From: Corynebacterium sp. HMSC036D02
Lineage (GTDB): Bacteria > Actinomycetota > Actinomycetes > Mycobacteriales > Mycobacteriaceae
Assembly (NCBI RefSeq): GCF_001836165.1
Contig: NZ_KV827705.1
Span: 105,038-169,037, forward strand
Direction of reading: 5' to 3'
Length of the DNA: 64,000 nucleotides
Positions 17,505 to 27,193 of the stretch are shown piece after piece. The notes beneath the pieces were generated by a model, which had not been told where the DNA came from, did no database searches, and saw only the letters and a program-made list of their open reading frames with translations. Made by a program: the position numbers and the translations under genes. The first letter of the stretch is position 1, and each line of letters begins with the position of its first letter.

Positions 17505-18584
17505 ATGAAGCGTCTTAGCTCTCTCCTCGCCGCCGGCGCGCTCAGCGCAGCCGCGCTGGTCAGCCCCGTTGCGGGTGCTGCCACCATCACCCCACAGCAA
17601 GTTGCAGGTGACACTGCCCTATCCACTATCTCGGACCTACAAGTCACCCCGGAGGTCGAAAGCCAAAAGTGGTATGACAAATACAAGGATGACCCCCGAG
17701 TTCTGAAGCTGGAGGCTACCTCGCCGGCGATGAACGGCCGCGCTATTCCGCTGGCTGTTATCCCGGCCAAGAACCCGGACCGCCCGACGGTCTACTTGCT
17801 CAACGGTGCAGGCTCCGCCGAGCAGGACTCTGACTGGCTGAACATGTCCGATGCCGTGGACTTCTACGCTGAGAAGGACGTCAACGTAGTGGTTCCGCAG
17901 GCAGGCGCCTTCTCCTACTACACCGACTGGTTGGAGGAGCCCAACGGCAAGTACCTCAAGGGCCCGCAGAAGTGGGAGACCTTCCTGACCAAGGAGCTGC
18001 CTGGCCCGCTGGAGGAGCGTCTGAACGCAAGCAATAAGCGCGCCATTGCCGGCATGTCCATGTCCGCGACGTCCTCGCTGCTGCTTGCTCAGCACAACCA
18101 GGGCTTCTATGACGCAGTTGGTTCCTTCGCTGGCTGTGCTGCGACCGCCTACCCCACTGAGTACGAGTTCCTGCGTCTCACAGTGAACCGCGGTGGCGGC
18201 CAGCCGGAGCAGATGTGGGGGCCGATGGGTTCTGCCTACAACCGCTACAACGACGCCCTGATGAACTCCGAGAAGCTGCGCGGCACCAAGCTGTACATCT
18301 CCTCCGCATCGGGCTTCGCGGGCGAGCAGGACACCCCGTCCTACTACATCAACAAGGGCTACAGCCCGTTGACGGCATACATGGGATCAGCTCAGCTGCA
18401 GGTGGAAGGCGGCGTCATTGAGGCGGCCGTTAACCACTGCACCCACATGCTCAAGGCAAAGCTGGATAAGCAGAACATTCCGGCAACCTACAACTTCCGC
18501 AACGTGGGCACGCACTCCTGGCCGGGCTGGCGCGAGGACCTGGTGAAGTCCTGGCCCACCTTTGAGGAAGCCTTCAACTCCTAA
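17505..18584 (+). CDS. Secreted mycoloyltransferase, antigen-85 type
   Basis: This 359-residue tandem paralogue of the preceding gene has a signal peptide MKRLSSLLAAGALSAAALVS (cleavage near VAGA), the nucleophile elbow AIAGMSMSATSS and the His motif GTHSWPGW. A ribosome site AAAGGAACG precedes ATG 17505. It has the same envelope function but no acidic tail. Central blocks are nearly identical to the upstream copy at the DNA level (16669-16715 versus about 17956-18002). That points to gene duplication with possible gene conversion. Confidence 0.92.
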   Translation: MKRLSSLLAAGALSAAALVSPVAGAATITPQQVAGDTALSTISDLQVTPEVESQKWYDKYKDDPRVLKLEATSPAMNGRAIPLAVIPAKNPDRPTVYLLNGAGSAEQDSDWLNMSDAVDFYAEKDVNVVVPQAGAFSYYTDWLEEPNGKYLKGPQKWETFLTKELPGPLEERLNASNKRAIAGMSMSATSSLLLAQHNQGFYDAVGSFAGCAATAYPTEYEFLRLTVNRGGGQPEQMWGPMGSAYNRYNDALMNSEKLRGTKLYISSASGFAGEQDTPSYYINKGYSPLTAYMGSAQLQVEGGVIEAAVNHCTHMLKAKLDKQNIPATYNFRNVGTHSWPGWREDLVKSWPTFEEAFNS

Positions 18585-18596
18585 ATAGTGAGCGGA

Positions 18597-18617
18597 GCAC
18601 GTCGCGGCGTGACGTGC
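18597..18617. terminator. Hairpin after the mycoloyltransferase pair
   Basis: Perfect 7-bp arms GCACGTC / GACGTGC with a 7-base loop lie 12 bases after the stop. There is no T-run, so this is only a possible terminator. Confidence 0.45.
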
Positions 18618-18668
18618 CTGCTCCCCTGGCTTCGAATAAGCCAAACAGGGCGGTAGGATAGCGGCATT

Positions 18669-20027
18669 ATGAAGCTGCTTTCTACCGCCCTTTCGCATAT
18701 CTCGTCCGCCCGCGGCCACGCCGCGCCTTCCCGGGATAGCTACACGGGGGTGGATTTCAACATCGGCTTCGAGGTCACCCACTATGACTTGGACCTGACC
18801 TACCGCGTGGAGCCCAACATGCTTCAAGGCGAAGCTGTGCTCCATATTCGCGCACTGGAGGACGTGGACAAGCTCACGCTCGACCTCGGCGGTGCCATGG
18901 TGGCCCGCCGCATCACGGCGAAGCACGCGCCGCGCGTGGCCAAGTTCCGGCTGTCCGGCGGAAAGCTCCGACTGAACTTCGCCGACACAATTGCGGAAGG
19001 CCAGGAGTTTGAGCTGCACATTCGCTATGGTGGCTCACCCCGCCCGCTGCGCACGCCATGGGGTGAGATCGGCTGGGAGGAGACGGATTCCGGCTCTTTG
19101 GTGGCTAGCCAGCCCAACGGCGCACCCAGTTGGTTCCCGTGCGATGACACCCCGTCCGCAAAGGCCACCTACGATATTCGCATTACCGCCGACGATCCTT
19201 TCGTGGTCATCTCCAACGGCAAGCTGGTCTCCCGCCGCAGCGCAGGTGGCTCCATGACGCGCTGGCACTACTGCGTCAAGCACCCCATGGCCACATACCT
19301 CGCCACGGTCCAAGTTGGTGAGTACATCGAAATCCCGCTCGGGGCCAACGTCCGCGCGTGGGCGCCGGCCCGGCTCAAGCAGGTGGTGCTCGAAGAATTC
19401 GCTCAGCAGCAGGAAATGCTGGATTTCTATTCCACGCTCTTTGGCCACTATCCCTTCGCCGATTACCAGGTAGTCATCACCGATGATGAGCTAGAGATCC
19501 CGCTCGAAGCCCAGGGCCTGTCCATCTTCGGCTCCAACCACGTCAAGGGTGATCACGTCTTCGAGCGGCTCATCGCGCACGAGCTCTCCCACCAGTGGTT
19601 CGGCAACTCCGTGGGCCTGATGGAGTGGAAGGATATCTGGCTCAACGAAGGTTTTGCCTGCTACTGCGAGTGGCTGTGGTTCGAGCACGCGCATGGCCGC
19701 CCGGCACATGAATCGGCGCGCTCGCACTACCAGGTGCTGGCCCGCAAGAAACAGGACATTCTGCTCAGCGATCCTGGGACGCGCGATATGTTCGATGACC
19801 GCGTCTACAAGCGCGGTGCGCTGACCGTCCACGCGCTGCGCCGCCTCGTGGGTGATGAGGCCTTCTTTGCCACGGTGCGGGAGTACCTCACCGCAGCGCA
19901 GCACTCGGTGGTGAGCTCGGAGGATCTCATCAGCCGCATGCGCAAGGCTGCGGAGAACCCAAGTGACGTCGACCAGCTCCTAGCCCAGTGGTTGGATGAG
20001 CCGGAGCTGCCGCGCTTCCCGCTATAA
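18669..20027 (+). CDS. Short M1 family zinc metallopeptidase
   Basis: This 452-residue protein carries the gluzincin site HELSHQWFGNSVGLMEWKD, with the zinc ligands H304, H308 and, after 18 residues, E327. An N-terminal beta domain (residues 20-215) precedes the catalytic domain; the large C-terminal helical domain of PepN (about 850 residues) is missing. The usual GAMEN exopeptidase motif is replaced by PLEAQGLS. Such short M1 proteins are common in actinobacteria. No signal peptide is evident. The substrate is unknown; aminopeptidase activity is inferred from the family. Confidence 0.85.
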   Translation: MKLLSTALSHISSARGHAAPSRDSYTGVDFNIGFEVTHYDLDLTYRVEPNMLQGEAVLHIRALEDVDKLTLDLGGAMVARRITAKHAPRVAKFRLSGGKLRLNFADTIAEGQEFELHIRYGGSPRPLRTPWGEIGWEETDSGSLVASQPNGAPSWFPCDDTPSAKATYDIRITADDPFVVISNGKLVSRRSAGGSMTRWHYCVKHPMATYLATVQVGEYIEIPLGANVRAWAPARLKQVVLEEFAQQQEMLDFYSTLFGHYPFADYQVVITDDELEIPLEAQGLSIFGSNHVKGDHVFERLIAHELSHQWFGNSVGLMEWKDIWLNEGFACYCEWLWFEHAHGRPAHESARSHYQVLARKKQDILLSDPGTRDMFDDRVYKRGALTVHALRRLVGDEAFFATVREYLTAAQHSVVSSEDLISRMRKAAENPSDVDQLLAQWLDEPELPRFPL

Positions 20028-20059
20028 ATATCGGCCGCTTCATCCCGGCAGTCCCGTGA

Positions 20060-21091
<1,032 letters not shown>

Positions 21092-21097
21092 ATAGCC

Positions 21098-22462
21098 ATG
21101 AAGGTGCAGTCAACGGCCATCGAAGGCCTGCTCATTGTGGAGCTGGACGTCCACGGCGATAACCGCGGCTGGTTCAAGGAAAACTGGCAGCGCGAGAAGA
21201 TGGTGGCGGCCGGGCTACCGGACTTTCAGCCTGTGCAGAACAACGTCTCCTTCAATGCGGAGAAGGGTGTTACGCGCGGTCTGCACGCGGAGCCCTGGGA
21301 CAAGCTGGTCTCCGTGGCTTCCGGCCGGGCTTTCGGCGCGTGGTGCGATCTGCGTGAGGGCTCGTCCACCTTTGGGCAGCTGGTGACCCACGAGCTGCGC
21401 GAGGACGTGGCGGTCTTCGTGCCGCGGGGTGTAGCCAACGGCTTCCAGGCGCTGGAGGCTTGCGCCTACTCCTACCTGGTCAATGACCACTGGTCCCCGG
21501 ATGCGGAGTACACCTGCGTCAACCTGGACATGGTGGACTGGCCGCTGGAACCGACGGAGATCTCCGACAAGGACAAGGAGCACCCCGCGCTTGCCGACGT
21601 CTCCCCCATGCCCCCTCGCCGCATCCTGGTCACCGGCGCCAACGGGCAGCTGGGCCGCGCTTTAAAGAAATTCCTGCCCACCGCTGGTCTGGGCGCGGTG
21701 GAGTTCCGTGGGCACGAGGACTTCGATATCACCAACCCGCCTGCACGCCCGTGGAAGCAGTACTCCGCCATCATCAACTGCGCGGCCTATAACGATGTCA
21801 ACGGCGCGGAGGACGATCGCGCCGCGGCTTGGGCGGTCAACGCTTCCGCACCGGCGAAGCTCGCGCGCATTGCGGCGGAGAATAACCTGACCTTGGTGCA
21901 CGTCTCCAGCGATTACATCTTTGATGGTTCTAACGAGGTCCACTCCGAAGATGAGCTGCCCTCCCCGCTCTCGGCCTATGGGGCGTCTAAAGCCGCGGGC
22001 GATACCGCCGCGCAGACCGCCCCGCGCCACTATGTCATCCGCACCTCGTGGGTCTTCGGCGATGGCGCCAACTTCATGTCCACGATGCGCTCGCTGGCGA
22101 ATAAGGGAGTCAAGCCCTCCGTCATCCATGATCAGCGCGGGCGCCCCACCTTTGCCGAGGACCTAGCGAAGGGCATCATCCACCTGCTCAAGATCCAAGC
22201 CGAGTACGGCGTGTACAACATCTCCAACTCCGGTGATGCGGTGGGCCGCGATGAGATTGCCATGGCCGTCTTCACCGGCGTGGGCCAGGATCCCGCCGAT
22301 GTCACGCCAGTAAGTACTGAGCAGTACCGCGAGATTGCCGGGCCCGAAGCTCCTCGCCCGAAGGAGTCCACCTTCGACCTGTCCAAGATTGAAGCCACCG
22401 GCTTTAAGCCGATGAATTGGCGGGCCGCTTTGGCGCTCTACCTGGGTCTTTACCCGGCATAA
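21098..22462 (+). CDS. rmlCD: Fused dTDP-rhamnose enzymes: RmlC epimerase + RmlD reductase
   Basis: This 454-residue bifunctional protein covers steps 3 and 4 of dTDP-L-rhamnose synthesis. Residues 1 to about 160 form the RmlC cupin (DNRGWFKENW, NNVSFNAEKGVTRGLHAE, VPRGVANGFQ). From about residue 170 runs RmlD (RRILVTGANGQLGRALKKF, HVSSDYIFDG, YGASKAAGD with Tyr/Lys). Fusion of the two enzymes is known in C. glutamicum, so it is a genus trait rather than an anomaly. RBS AAGGACA precedes ATG 21098. Confidence 0.95.
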   Translation: MKVQSTAIEGLLIVELDVHGDNRGWFKENWQREKMVAAGLPDFQPVQNNVSFNAEKGVTRGLHAEPWDKLVSVASGRAFGAWCDLREGSSTFGQLVTHELREDVAVFVPRGVANGFQALEACAYSYLVNDHWSPDAEYTCVNLDMVDWPLEPTEISDKDKEHPALADVSPMPPRRILVTGANGQLGRALKKFLPTAGLGAVEFRGHEDFDITNPPARPWKQYSAIINCAAYNDVNGAEDDRAAAWAVNASAPAKLARIAAENNLTLVHVSSDYIFDGSNEVHSEDELPSPLSAYGASKAAGDTAAQTAPRHYVIRTSWVFGDGANFMSTMRSLANKGVKPSVIHDQRGRPTFAEDLAKGIIHLLKIQAEYGVYNISNSGDAVGRDEIAMAVFTGVGQDPADVTPVSTEQYREIAGPEAPRPKESTFDLSKIEATGFKPMNWRAALALYLGLYPA

Positions 22463-22513
22463 CACTCAACACTTCCCAGGTGTTATGTTAAGTGGGAAGT
22501 TAAGTGTTATGTT
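22461..22513. repeat. Compound dyad and direct repeat before rmlA
   Basis: ACTTCCCA (22471-22478) pairs with TGGGAAGT (22493-22500) and the flanking AACACT (22461-22466) pairs with AGTGTT (22503-22508). GTGTTATGTT occurs twice (22480-22489, 22504-22513; 24-base period). It lies between the rmlCD stop and rmlA. It could be an operator for a separate rmlA promoter or an attenuating hairpin. Confidence 0.55.
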
Positions 22514-22568
22514 CGCCAGTCCGCGCCGCCGCACCCCGGCGTGAGCCCCTCCGTTAAGCTTGAAGCCC

Positions 22569-23435
22569 ATGAAGGGCATCATTCTCGCAGGCGGTTCTGG
22601 AACCCGCCTCTACCCCATCACCAAGGGCATCTCGAAGCAGCTCATGCCCATCTATGACAAGCCGATGGTCTACTATCCTCTGACCACCCTGATTCAGGCC
22701 GGTATCCGCGAGATTCTCATCATCACCACCCCGGAGGACCAAGCAGCCTTCCAGCGCCTGCTTGGCGACGGCTCCCAGCTCGGCCTCATGCTGCACTATG
22801 CGGTCCAACCCCGCCCCGAAGGTTTAGCCCAGGCCTTCCTCATCGCGGAAGACTTCATCGCTGAAGATGACGTGGCCCTCGTCTTGGGTGACAACATCTT
22901 TGATGGCCACGGTTTCTCCACCGCGCTTAATGAGTGCAGCCACCCGGATGGTGGCATCATCTTCGCCTACGAGGTTTCCGATCCGCAGCGCTACGGCGTT
23001 GTCGACTTTGACTCCTCAGGCCAAGCCCTGTCCATCGAGGAAAAGCCCGCCGCACCAAAGTCCAACCACGCCGTGGTGGGACTGTATTTCTACGACAATT
23101 CCGTGGTGGAGATTGCCAAGTCCATCCAACCCAGCGCGCGCGGGGAGTTAGAGATCACCGCCGTCAACGAAGAGTACCTGCGCCGCGGGCAGCTGCGCGT
23201 CAAACGCATGCAGCGCGGTGACGTCTGGTTGGATACCGGCACGGTGGACTCCATGAGTGAGGCCTCGGCCTACGTCGAGGTGATGCAAAAACGCACCGGC
23301 ACCGTCATTGGTTCGCCGGAGGTTGCTGCCTTCGAGGAAGGCTTCATCGATGCGGCAGCACTCACTGAGCTGGCCGAGCCCCTCCTGAAGTCCGGCTATG
23401 GCCGTTATCTCCTGGCCGCCGCCCAAGAGAGCTGA
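22569..23435 (+). CDS. rmlA: Glucose-1-phosphate thymidylyltransferase
   Basis: This 288-residue nucleotidyltransferase is the first step of dTDP-L-rhamnose synthesis (dTTP + glucose-1-phosphate). It shows the signature [20 protein letters not shown] at the N-terminus, [27 protein letters not shown] and the C-terminal WLDTGT block. ATG 22569 is preferred over the in-frame TTG three codons upstream because it places the motif at residue 2. It is separated from rmlCD by a repeat-bearing 106-base gap, so it may have its own promoter. Confidence 0.96.
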   Translation: MKGIILAGGSGTRLYPITKGISKQLMPIYDKPMVYYPLTTLIQAGIREILIITTPEDQAAFQRLLGDGSQLGLMLHYAVQPRPEGLAQAFLIAEDFIAEDDVALVLGDNIFDGHGFSTALNECSHPDGGIIFAYEVSDPQRYGVVDFDSSGQALSIEEKPAAPKSNHAVVGLYFYDNSVVEIAKSIQPSARGELEITAVNEEYLRRGQLRVKRMQRGDVWLDTGTVDSMSEASAYVEVMQKRTGTVIGSPEVAAFEEGFIDAAALTELAEPLLKSGYGRYLLAAAQES

Positions 23436-23442
23436 GCTCGAG

Positions 23443-23508
23443 GTACATATCGATCAAATAAGGGCCGAGAATCCGCGGGATCTGAGGCCTTATTTGATCG
23501 ATCCGTAC
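23443..23508. repeat. Large near-perfect inverted repeat after rmlA
   Basis: Perfect 15-bp arms (23449-23463 and 23488-23502; ATCGATCAAATAAGG and its complement) are extended outward, across a 2-base internal mismatch, by GTAC/GTAC (23443-23446, 23505-23508). The loop is 24 bases. It lacks a terminator T-run and is AT-rich against its surroundings. It may be a terminator variant, a protein-binding site or a mobile-element relic. Confidence 0.7.
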
Positions 23509-23582
23509 GTACTTAAGCAACCGTGCCCCGCAGGCGGGAGCCGCCATCACCCAAACCAGCCTAAACGCGTTAAGGTAATCGC

Positions 23583-24452
23583 ATGCCTAGTTCATCCTCT
23601 CGCCCTACCAGTGATTCGAAGAAATCAGCGCTATCCACCATCAGCCCCGTGGCGTGGGGATTGTTGGTGATCATTGTAATTTTGGCCATCATCATTGGCT
23701 TCCTGCTGGCGGAGCGCAATTCTTCTGGCAAGGAAAGCACTCCCGCAGCACAGGAGACGACGACGAGCACGGCGCCTACCGAAGACCTGGCGAAGGATGC
23801 TGACAAGGCCACGCCCGGCACGAAGTTCTCCGATGGGAAGGGTGACCCGATGATGTTCGGGCCCGGCGGTGACACCATGTCGGGGGATATCACGGTGGTG
23901 CACCGCAAGAAGGAGAACGATCCTTTCGCCGTAGGCGCGGTGGATGCACCCGTGGTGATTTCGGAGTTCTCCGATTTCGAGTGCCCGTTCTGCTCCCGCC
24001 ACGCTAATGTCACCGAGCCGGATATCCTTAAAAAGTACGTGGAAAAGGGCCTGGTGCGCATCGAATGGAATGACTTCCCCGTTAACGGCCCCGCCGCCGT
24101 AGAGGCTGCTAAGGCCGGGCGCGCCGCCGCGGCGCAGGGTAAGTTCCAGGAGTTCAAGCACGAGCTCTACACCGCTAGCAAGGACATCAGCGGCCACCCA
24201 GAATTCGGCATCGAGGACTTCATGAAGTTTGCCAAGAAGGCCGGCGTTGCGGACTTGGAGAAGTTCCGCCAGCAGGCCACGGATGACACCTACACCGAGG
24301 TCATCGAGACAGCCACCAGCTATGCGTCCCAGATTGGTATTACGGGTACCCCGGCCTTCGTGGTGGGAGATCAGTTCGTCAGTGGTGCGCAGCCCCTAGA
24401 GGTGTTTGAGCAGATCATCCAGGAGCAGCTGGGAAAGGCGGCCAATGCCTAA
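23583..24452 (+). CDS. Membrane-anchored DsbA-like thiol-disulfide oxidoreductase
   Basis: This 289-residue protein has a short basic N-terminus, one membrane segment (VAWGLLVIIVILAIIIGFLL, about residues 23-43) and a Thr/Ser-rich linker. A thioredoxin-fold domain (about 115-285) follows, with the active site FECPFCSRH and the cis-Pro loop ITGTPAFVV. The CxxC in an outward-facing DsbA/DsbG-type domain indicates oxidation or isomerisation of disulfides in exported proteins. It leads a tight three-gene unit with a 30-codon membrane peptide and a CcdA-like protein. Confidence 0.88.
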   Translation: MPSSSSRPTSDSKKSALSTISPVAWGLLVIIVILAIIIGFLLAERNSSGKESTPAAQETTTSTAPTEDLAKDADKATPGTKFSDGKGDPMMFGPGGDTMSGDITVVHRKKENDPFAVGAVDAPVVISEFSDFECPFCSRHANVTEPDILKKYVEKGLVRIEWNDFPVNGPAAVEAAKAGRAAAAQGKFQEFKHELYTASKDISGHPEFGIEDFMKFAKKAGVADLEKFRQQATDDTYTEVIETATSYASQIGITGTPAFVVGDQFVSGAQPLEVFEQIIQEQLGKAANA

Positions 24453-24537
24453 ACCACCTCTGATTGTGTGGGTCTTCATCGCACTGGTTATCTTGACCGC
24501 ATTCTTGGGCGGTTATGCAGTAGGGGTGAGCGTATGA
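24445..24537 (+). CDS. 30-residue single-pass membrane peptide, coupled between dsbA- and ccdA-like genes
   Basis: ATG 24445 lies 7 bases after GGAAAGG and overlaps the DsbA-like stop by 8 bases. Its TGA overlaps the CcdA-like ATG by 4 bases (ATGA). The peptide begins MPKPPLIVWVFIALVILTAF and continues LGGYAVGVSV, essentially one membrane helix with two N-terminal Lys/Pro. Overlaps at both ends and a good ribosome site argue for a real, translationally coupled gene. It may be an accessory subunit of the thiol-redox pair; the function is unknown and no homologue was recalled. Confidence 0.65.
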   Translation: MPKPPLIVWVFIALVILTAFLGGYAVGVSV

Positions 24538-25328
24538 GCATCGGAATTTTTGGCGCCGTCATCGCCGGTGTGCTGACTTTGATCAGCCCCTGTTCAGCGC
24601 TGTTGGTGCCAGCCTTCTTTGCCTATGCCTTTGAGTCGCAGCGCCAGCTGCTATTCAAGACCATGGTCTTCTTTTTGGGCCTGTGCACCACGCTCGTGCC
24701 CATCGGCATGGGCCTGGCCGCCCTGCTTGCGCAATACCGCAGCCAGGTCATCACGGTGGCGGGGTGGATCATCATCGCGCTGGGAGTCTTTACTGCCTTG
24801 GGAGGCGGTTTCCGCATCCCCGGCATGGATGCCCTGTCCGGTAAGGCGCGGGGAAGAGTATTTCTGCTCGGCGCGGTCTATGGCTTCGCCGGCTTTTGCG
24901 CGGGCCCGCTCCTGGGCGCTGTCCTCACCACGGCCGCCGCATCCGGCAGCGCACTCTACGGCGGGCTCATCATGGTGGCCTATGCCGCGGGCATGGCCGC
25001 ACCGCTCTTTGTGCTGGCCGCGCTATGGGAGCGCCTCGATGTGGGTTCGTGGTCGTGGCTGCGCGGGCGCGAGGTGGTCCTCGGCCCCGTGCGCACGAAC
25101 ACCTTGTCCATTGTGTCGGGCGCGTTCTTCGTGCTCATCGGCGTGCTGTTTATCTTGAGCTATGGCAGCGCTACCCTACCTGCGGTCTTAAGCACGGATG
25201 CGCAGTTCGCGGTGCAAGAAAAAGCCCGCGCCTTCAGCGCGGGCGTGGCGGATGCGTGGGTCTGGTTCGGGCTTTCACTCGCTGCCACGGTGGCCGTGGG
25301 AGTGAAAGCAGCCCGCACCCAGGCCTAA
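24534..25328 (+). CDS. CcdA/DsbD-like membrane thiol-electron carrier
   Basis: This 264-residue polytopic protein has about six to seven membrane segments. Two conserved membrane cysteines sit in LISPCSALLVPAFFAY (near residue 20) and FAGFCAGPLLGAV (near 121), the pattern by which CcdA shuttles electrons from cytoplasmic thioredoxin to extracytoplasmic thiol proteins. Start ATG 24534 overlaps the preceding 30-codon gene. The natural partner is the DsbA-like protein two genes upstream. There is no cytochrome c maturation gene in the window. Confidence 0.88.
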   Translation: MSIGIFGAVIAGVLTLISPCSALLVPAFFAYAFESQRQLLFKTMVFFLGLCTTLVPIGMGLAALLAQYRSQVITVAGWIIIALGVFTALGGGFRIPGMDALSGKARGRVFLLGAVYGFAGFCAGPLLGAVLTTAAASGSALYGGLIMVAYAAGMAAPLFVLAALWERLDVGSWSWLRGREVVLGPVRTNTLSIVSGAFFVLIGVLFILSYGSATLPAVLSTDAQFAVQEKARAFSAGVADAWVWFGLSLAATVAVGVKAARTQA

Positions 25329-25342
25329 GGTTTGCTTAAGGT

Positions 25343-25978
25343 CTAGTAACCGCGCGCGATGTACTCATCGATGCGCGCCGCCTCAGCACCAATGGTGGTC
25401 TCATCGCCGTGGCCCGGCAGGACGCGGGTCTCCGGCGGGAGGTTCAGCACGCGGTTGCGCAGGGACTCGATGATGACATCGAAGTCGGAGTACTTGCGGC
25501 CAGTAGCGCCCGGCCCGCCGTTGAAGAGAGTATCTCCCGACAGAAGCGTGGCCTTGTCCGCAATGTAGAGCACCACGCATCCCGGCGAGTGACCCGGCGT
25601 GTGGAAGACCACAAAATCGCTATCACCCACGGTGAAGAGCTGGTTATCCTCCAGCGGCACGAAGGTGGCGTCCTCGTGCGTTTCCTCCCACAGGGGGCGG
25701 TCATCCGGGTGCAGGTACACGGACACATCGAAGTGCTCGGCCACCTGGGGAGCAAGCTCACAGTGATCGTTGTGCGCGTGGGTGAGAATAACGCCCTTGA
25801 CCGTGCGCTTTCCTACCTCTTCGATGACGCGCTCGGCGTCGTGGGAAGGATCGATGATGTAGCACTCGGCGTCGCTTGACGCGCTACCTGCGGCCAGGAT
25901 GTAGACGTTATTGTCCACGTCCCACTCACCGCCATCCAGGCGGAACTTTCCTGAGGTTACAAACTGTTCAATGATCAT
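25343..25978 (-). CDS. MBL-fold hydrolase paired with fadH
   Basis: This 211-residue glyoxalase II-like metallo-beta-lactamase-fold enzyme has the zinc motif THAHNDHCEL (HxHxDH), further ligands in HTPGHSPGC and LSGDTLF, and a C-terminal PGHGDET. Its ATG follows the fadH stop directly (TAAATG). The same pair (Rv2259-Rv2260) is kept in mycobacteria. A role in hydrolysing the S-formyl-mycothiol product, or a related mycothiol thioester, is inferred from position. It converges with the CcdA-like gene with a 14-base gap and no terminator. Confidence 0.85.
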   Translation of the reverse strand: MIIEQFVTSGKFRLDGGEWDVDNNVYILAAGSASSDAECYIIDPSHDAERVIEEVGKRTVKGVILTHAHNDHCELAPQVAEHFDVSVYLHPDDRPLWEETHEDATFVPLEDNQLFTVGDSDFVVFHTPGHSPGCVVLYIADKATLLSGDTLFNGGPGATGRKYSDFDVIIESLRNRVLNLPPETRVLPGHGDETTIGAEAARIDEYIARGY

Positions 25979-27130
25979 TTACAGCTCCACTACGGATCGA
26001 AGTACCTTGCCAGCCTTCATGGTAGCGAAGGCCTCTTCCACGTCGTCGAGACCAATTCGCTCGGTCACGAAATCCCTGAGCGGGAAGCGTCCCTGCAAGG
26101 AGAGGTCGACGTACATGGGGAAGTCACGCTCCGGGAGGCAGTCGCCGTACCAGGAGGACTTGAGTGAGCCGCCGCGGCCGAAGAAGTCGATGGCTGGGAC
26201 ATCGAAGCGACTGGTGAGGTTCGGCACGCCCACCATGACCATGCGGCCGGCCAGGTCGCGGGAGTAGAAGGCCTGGCGAGTGGTGACCGGGATACCCACG
26301 GCATCGATAGCCACGTCGGTACCGAAACCATCGGTGAGCTCGCGGACTGCCTCGATGACCTCGTCCTCAGACTTGTCCTTCGACGCAATAGTGTGGGTAG
26401 CACCGAACTTCTTGGCCAGCTCCAGCTTGTCCGGGTCCAGGTCCACGGCGATGACCTTGGAAGCACCAGCCAACGCCGCACCGGCGATGGCCGCCATGCC
26501 CACGCCACCGCAGCCGAAGACCGCGACGGACTCGCCGCGCTTGACGTCCGCGGTATTCACCGCAGCGCCCAAACCGGCCATCACGCCACAGCCCAGCAGG
26601 CCCGCGGCGGCCGGATCCGCCTCCGGGTTGACCTTGGTGCACTGGCCTTCGTGGACCAGGGTCTTCTCGGCGAAGGAACCGATGCCGAGCGCCGGGGTGA
26701 GCTCAGTGCCGGCGTCCTTATCCCCGTCCGCGAGCGTCATCTTCGCGGAGGCGTTGTGGGTGTTGAAGCAGTACTTCGGCTCGCCCTTCTTGCAAGCGCG
26801 GCACTCGCCGCACACCGCGCGCCAGTTCAGGACCACGAAGTCCCCGACCTCGACGTGGGTAACAGCATCGCCCACGCGCTCGACGACGCCCGCCGCCTCA
26901 TGCCCGAGCAGGAAGGGGAAGGCGTCCTCGATATCGCCATCGCGGTAGGCCAGGTCGGTGTGGCAGACACCGCAGGCCTGAATCTTGACCACGACATCGT
27001 GCTCGCGCGGGGCGGGCACGACGATGTTGACGGTCTCGACGGGCTCGCCCTTCGCGCGCGCAATCACGCCGCGAACAACCTCCGCACCTTGCTGGGAATC
27101 GTTTTCATTTACGTTTTCATTAACAGTCAT
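25979..27130 (-). CDS. fadH: S-(hydroxymethyl)mycothiol / formaldehyde dehydrogenase, class III-like ADH
   Basis: This 383-residue zinc alcohol dehydrogenase carries catalytic zinc residues in [10 protein letters not shown] and GHEAAG, the structural zinc cysteines [15 protein letters not shown], and the NAD motif [16 protein letters not shown] 27130 ([10 protein letters not shown]) is chosen; an upstream in-frame start would cross the preceding terminator. Together with the following MBL-fold gene it matches the actinobacterial FadH/MscR (AdhE in C. glutamicum) formaldehyde-detoxification and S-nitrosomycothiol-reductase enzyme. The mycothiol substrate is inferred from synteny and taxonomy, not visible in the protein. 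Confidence 0.87.
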   Translation of the reverse strand: MTVNENVNENDSQQGAEVVRGVIARAKGEPVETVNIVVPAPREHDVVVKIQACGVCHTDLAYRDGDIEDAFPFLLGHEAAGVVERVGDAVTHVEVGDFVVLNWRAVCGECRACKKGEPKYCFNTHNASAKMTLADGDKDAGTELTPALGIGSFAEKTLVHEGQCTKVNPEADPAAAGLLGCGVMAGLGAAVNTADVKRGESVAVFGCGGVGMAAIAGAALAGASKVIAVDLDPDKLELAKKFGATHTIASKDKSEDEVIEAVRELTDGFGTDVAIDAVGIPVTTRQAFYSRDLAGRMVMVGVPNLTSRFDVPAIDFFGRGGSLKSSWYGDCLPERDFPMYVDLSLQGRFPLRDFVTERIGLDDVEEAFATMKAGKVLRSVVEL

Positions 27131-27150
27131 GCTCGCGAGGGTACGCGAAA

Positions 27151-27174
27151 GGCCCGGGCGGCGTCGCCCGGGCC
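27151..27174 (-). terminator. Rho-independent terminator after the SGNH hydrolase
   Basis: Perfect 10-bp GC arms GGCCCGGGCG / CGCCCGGGCC surround GCGT. On the minus strand TTTCGCG follows. It lies between the SGNH gene and fadH, 20 bases past the SGNH stop. Confidence 0.8.
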
Positions 27175-27193
27175 CAACAAGATTCAAATCCCT

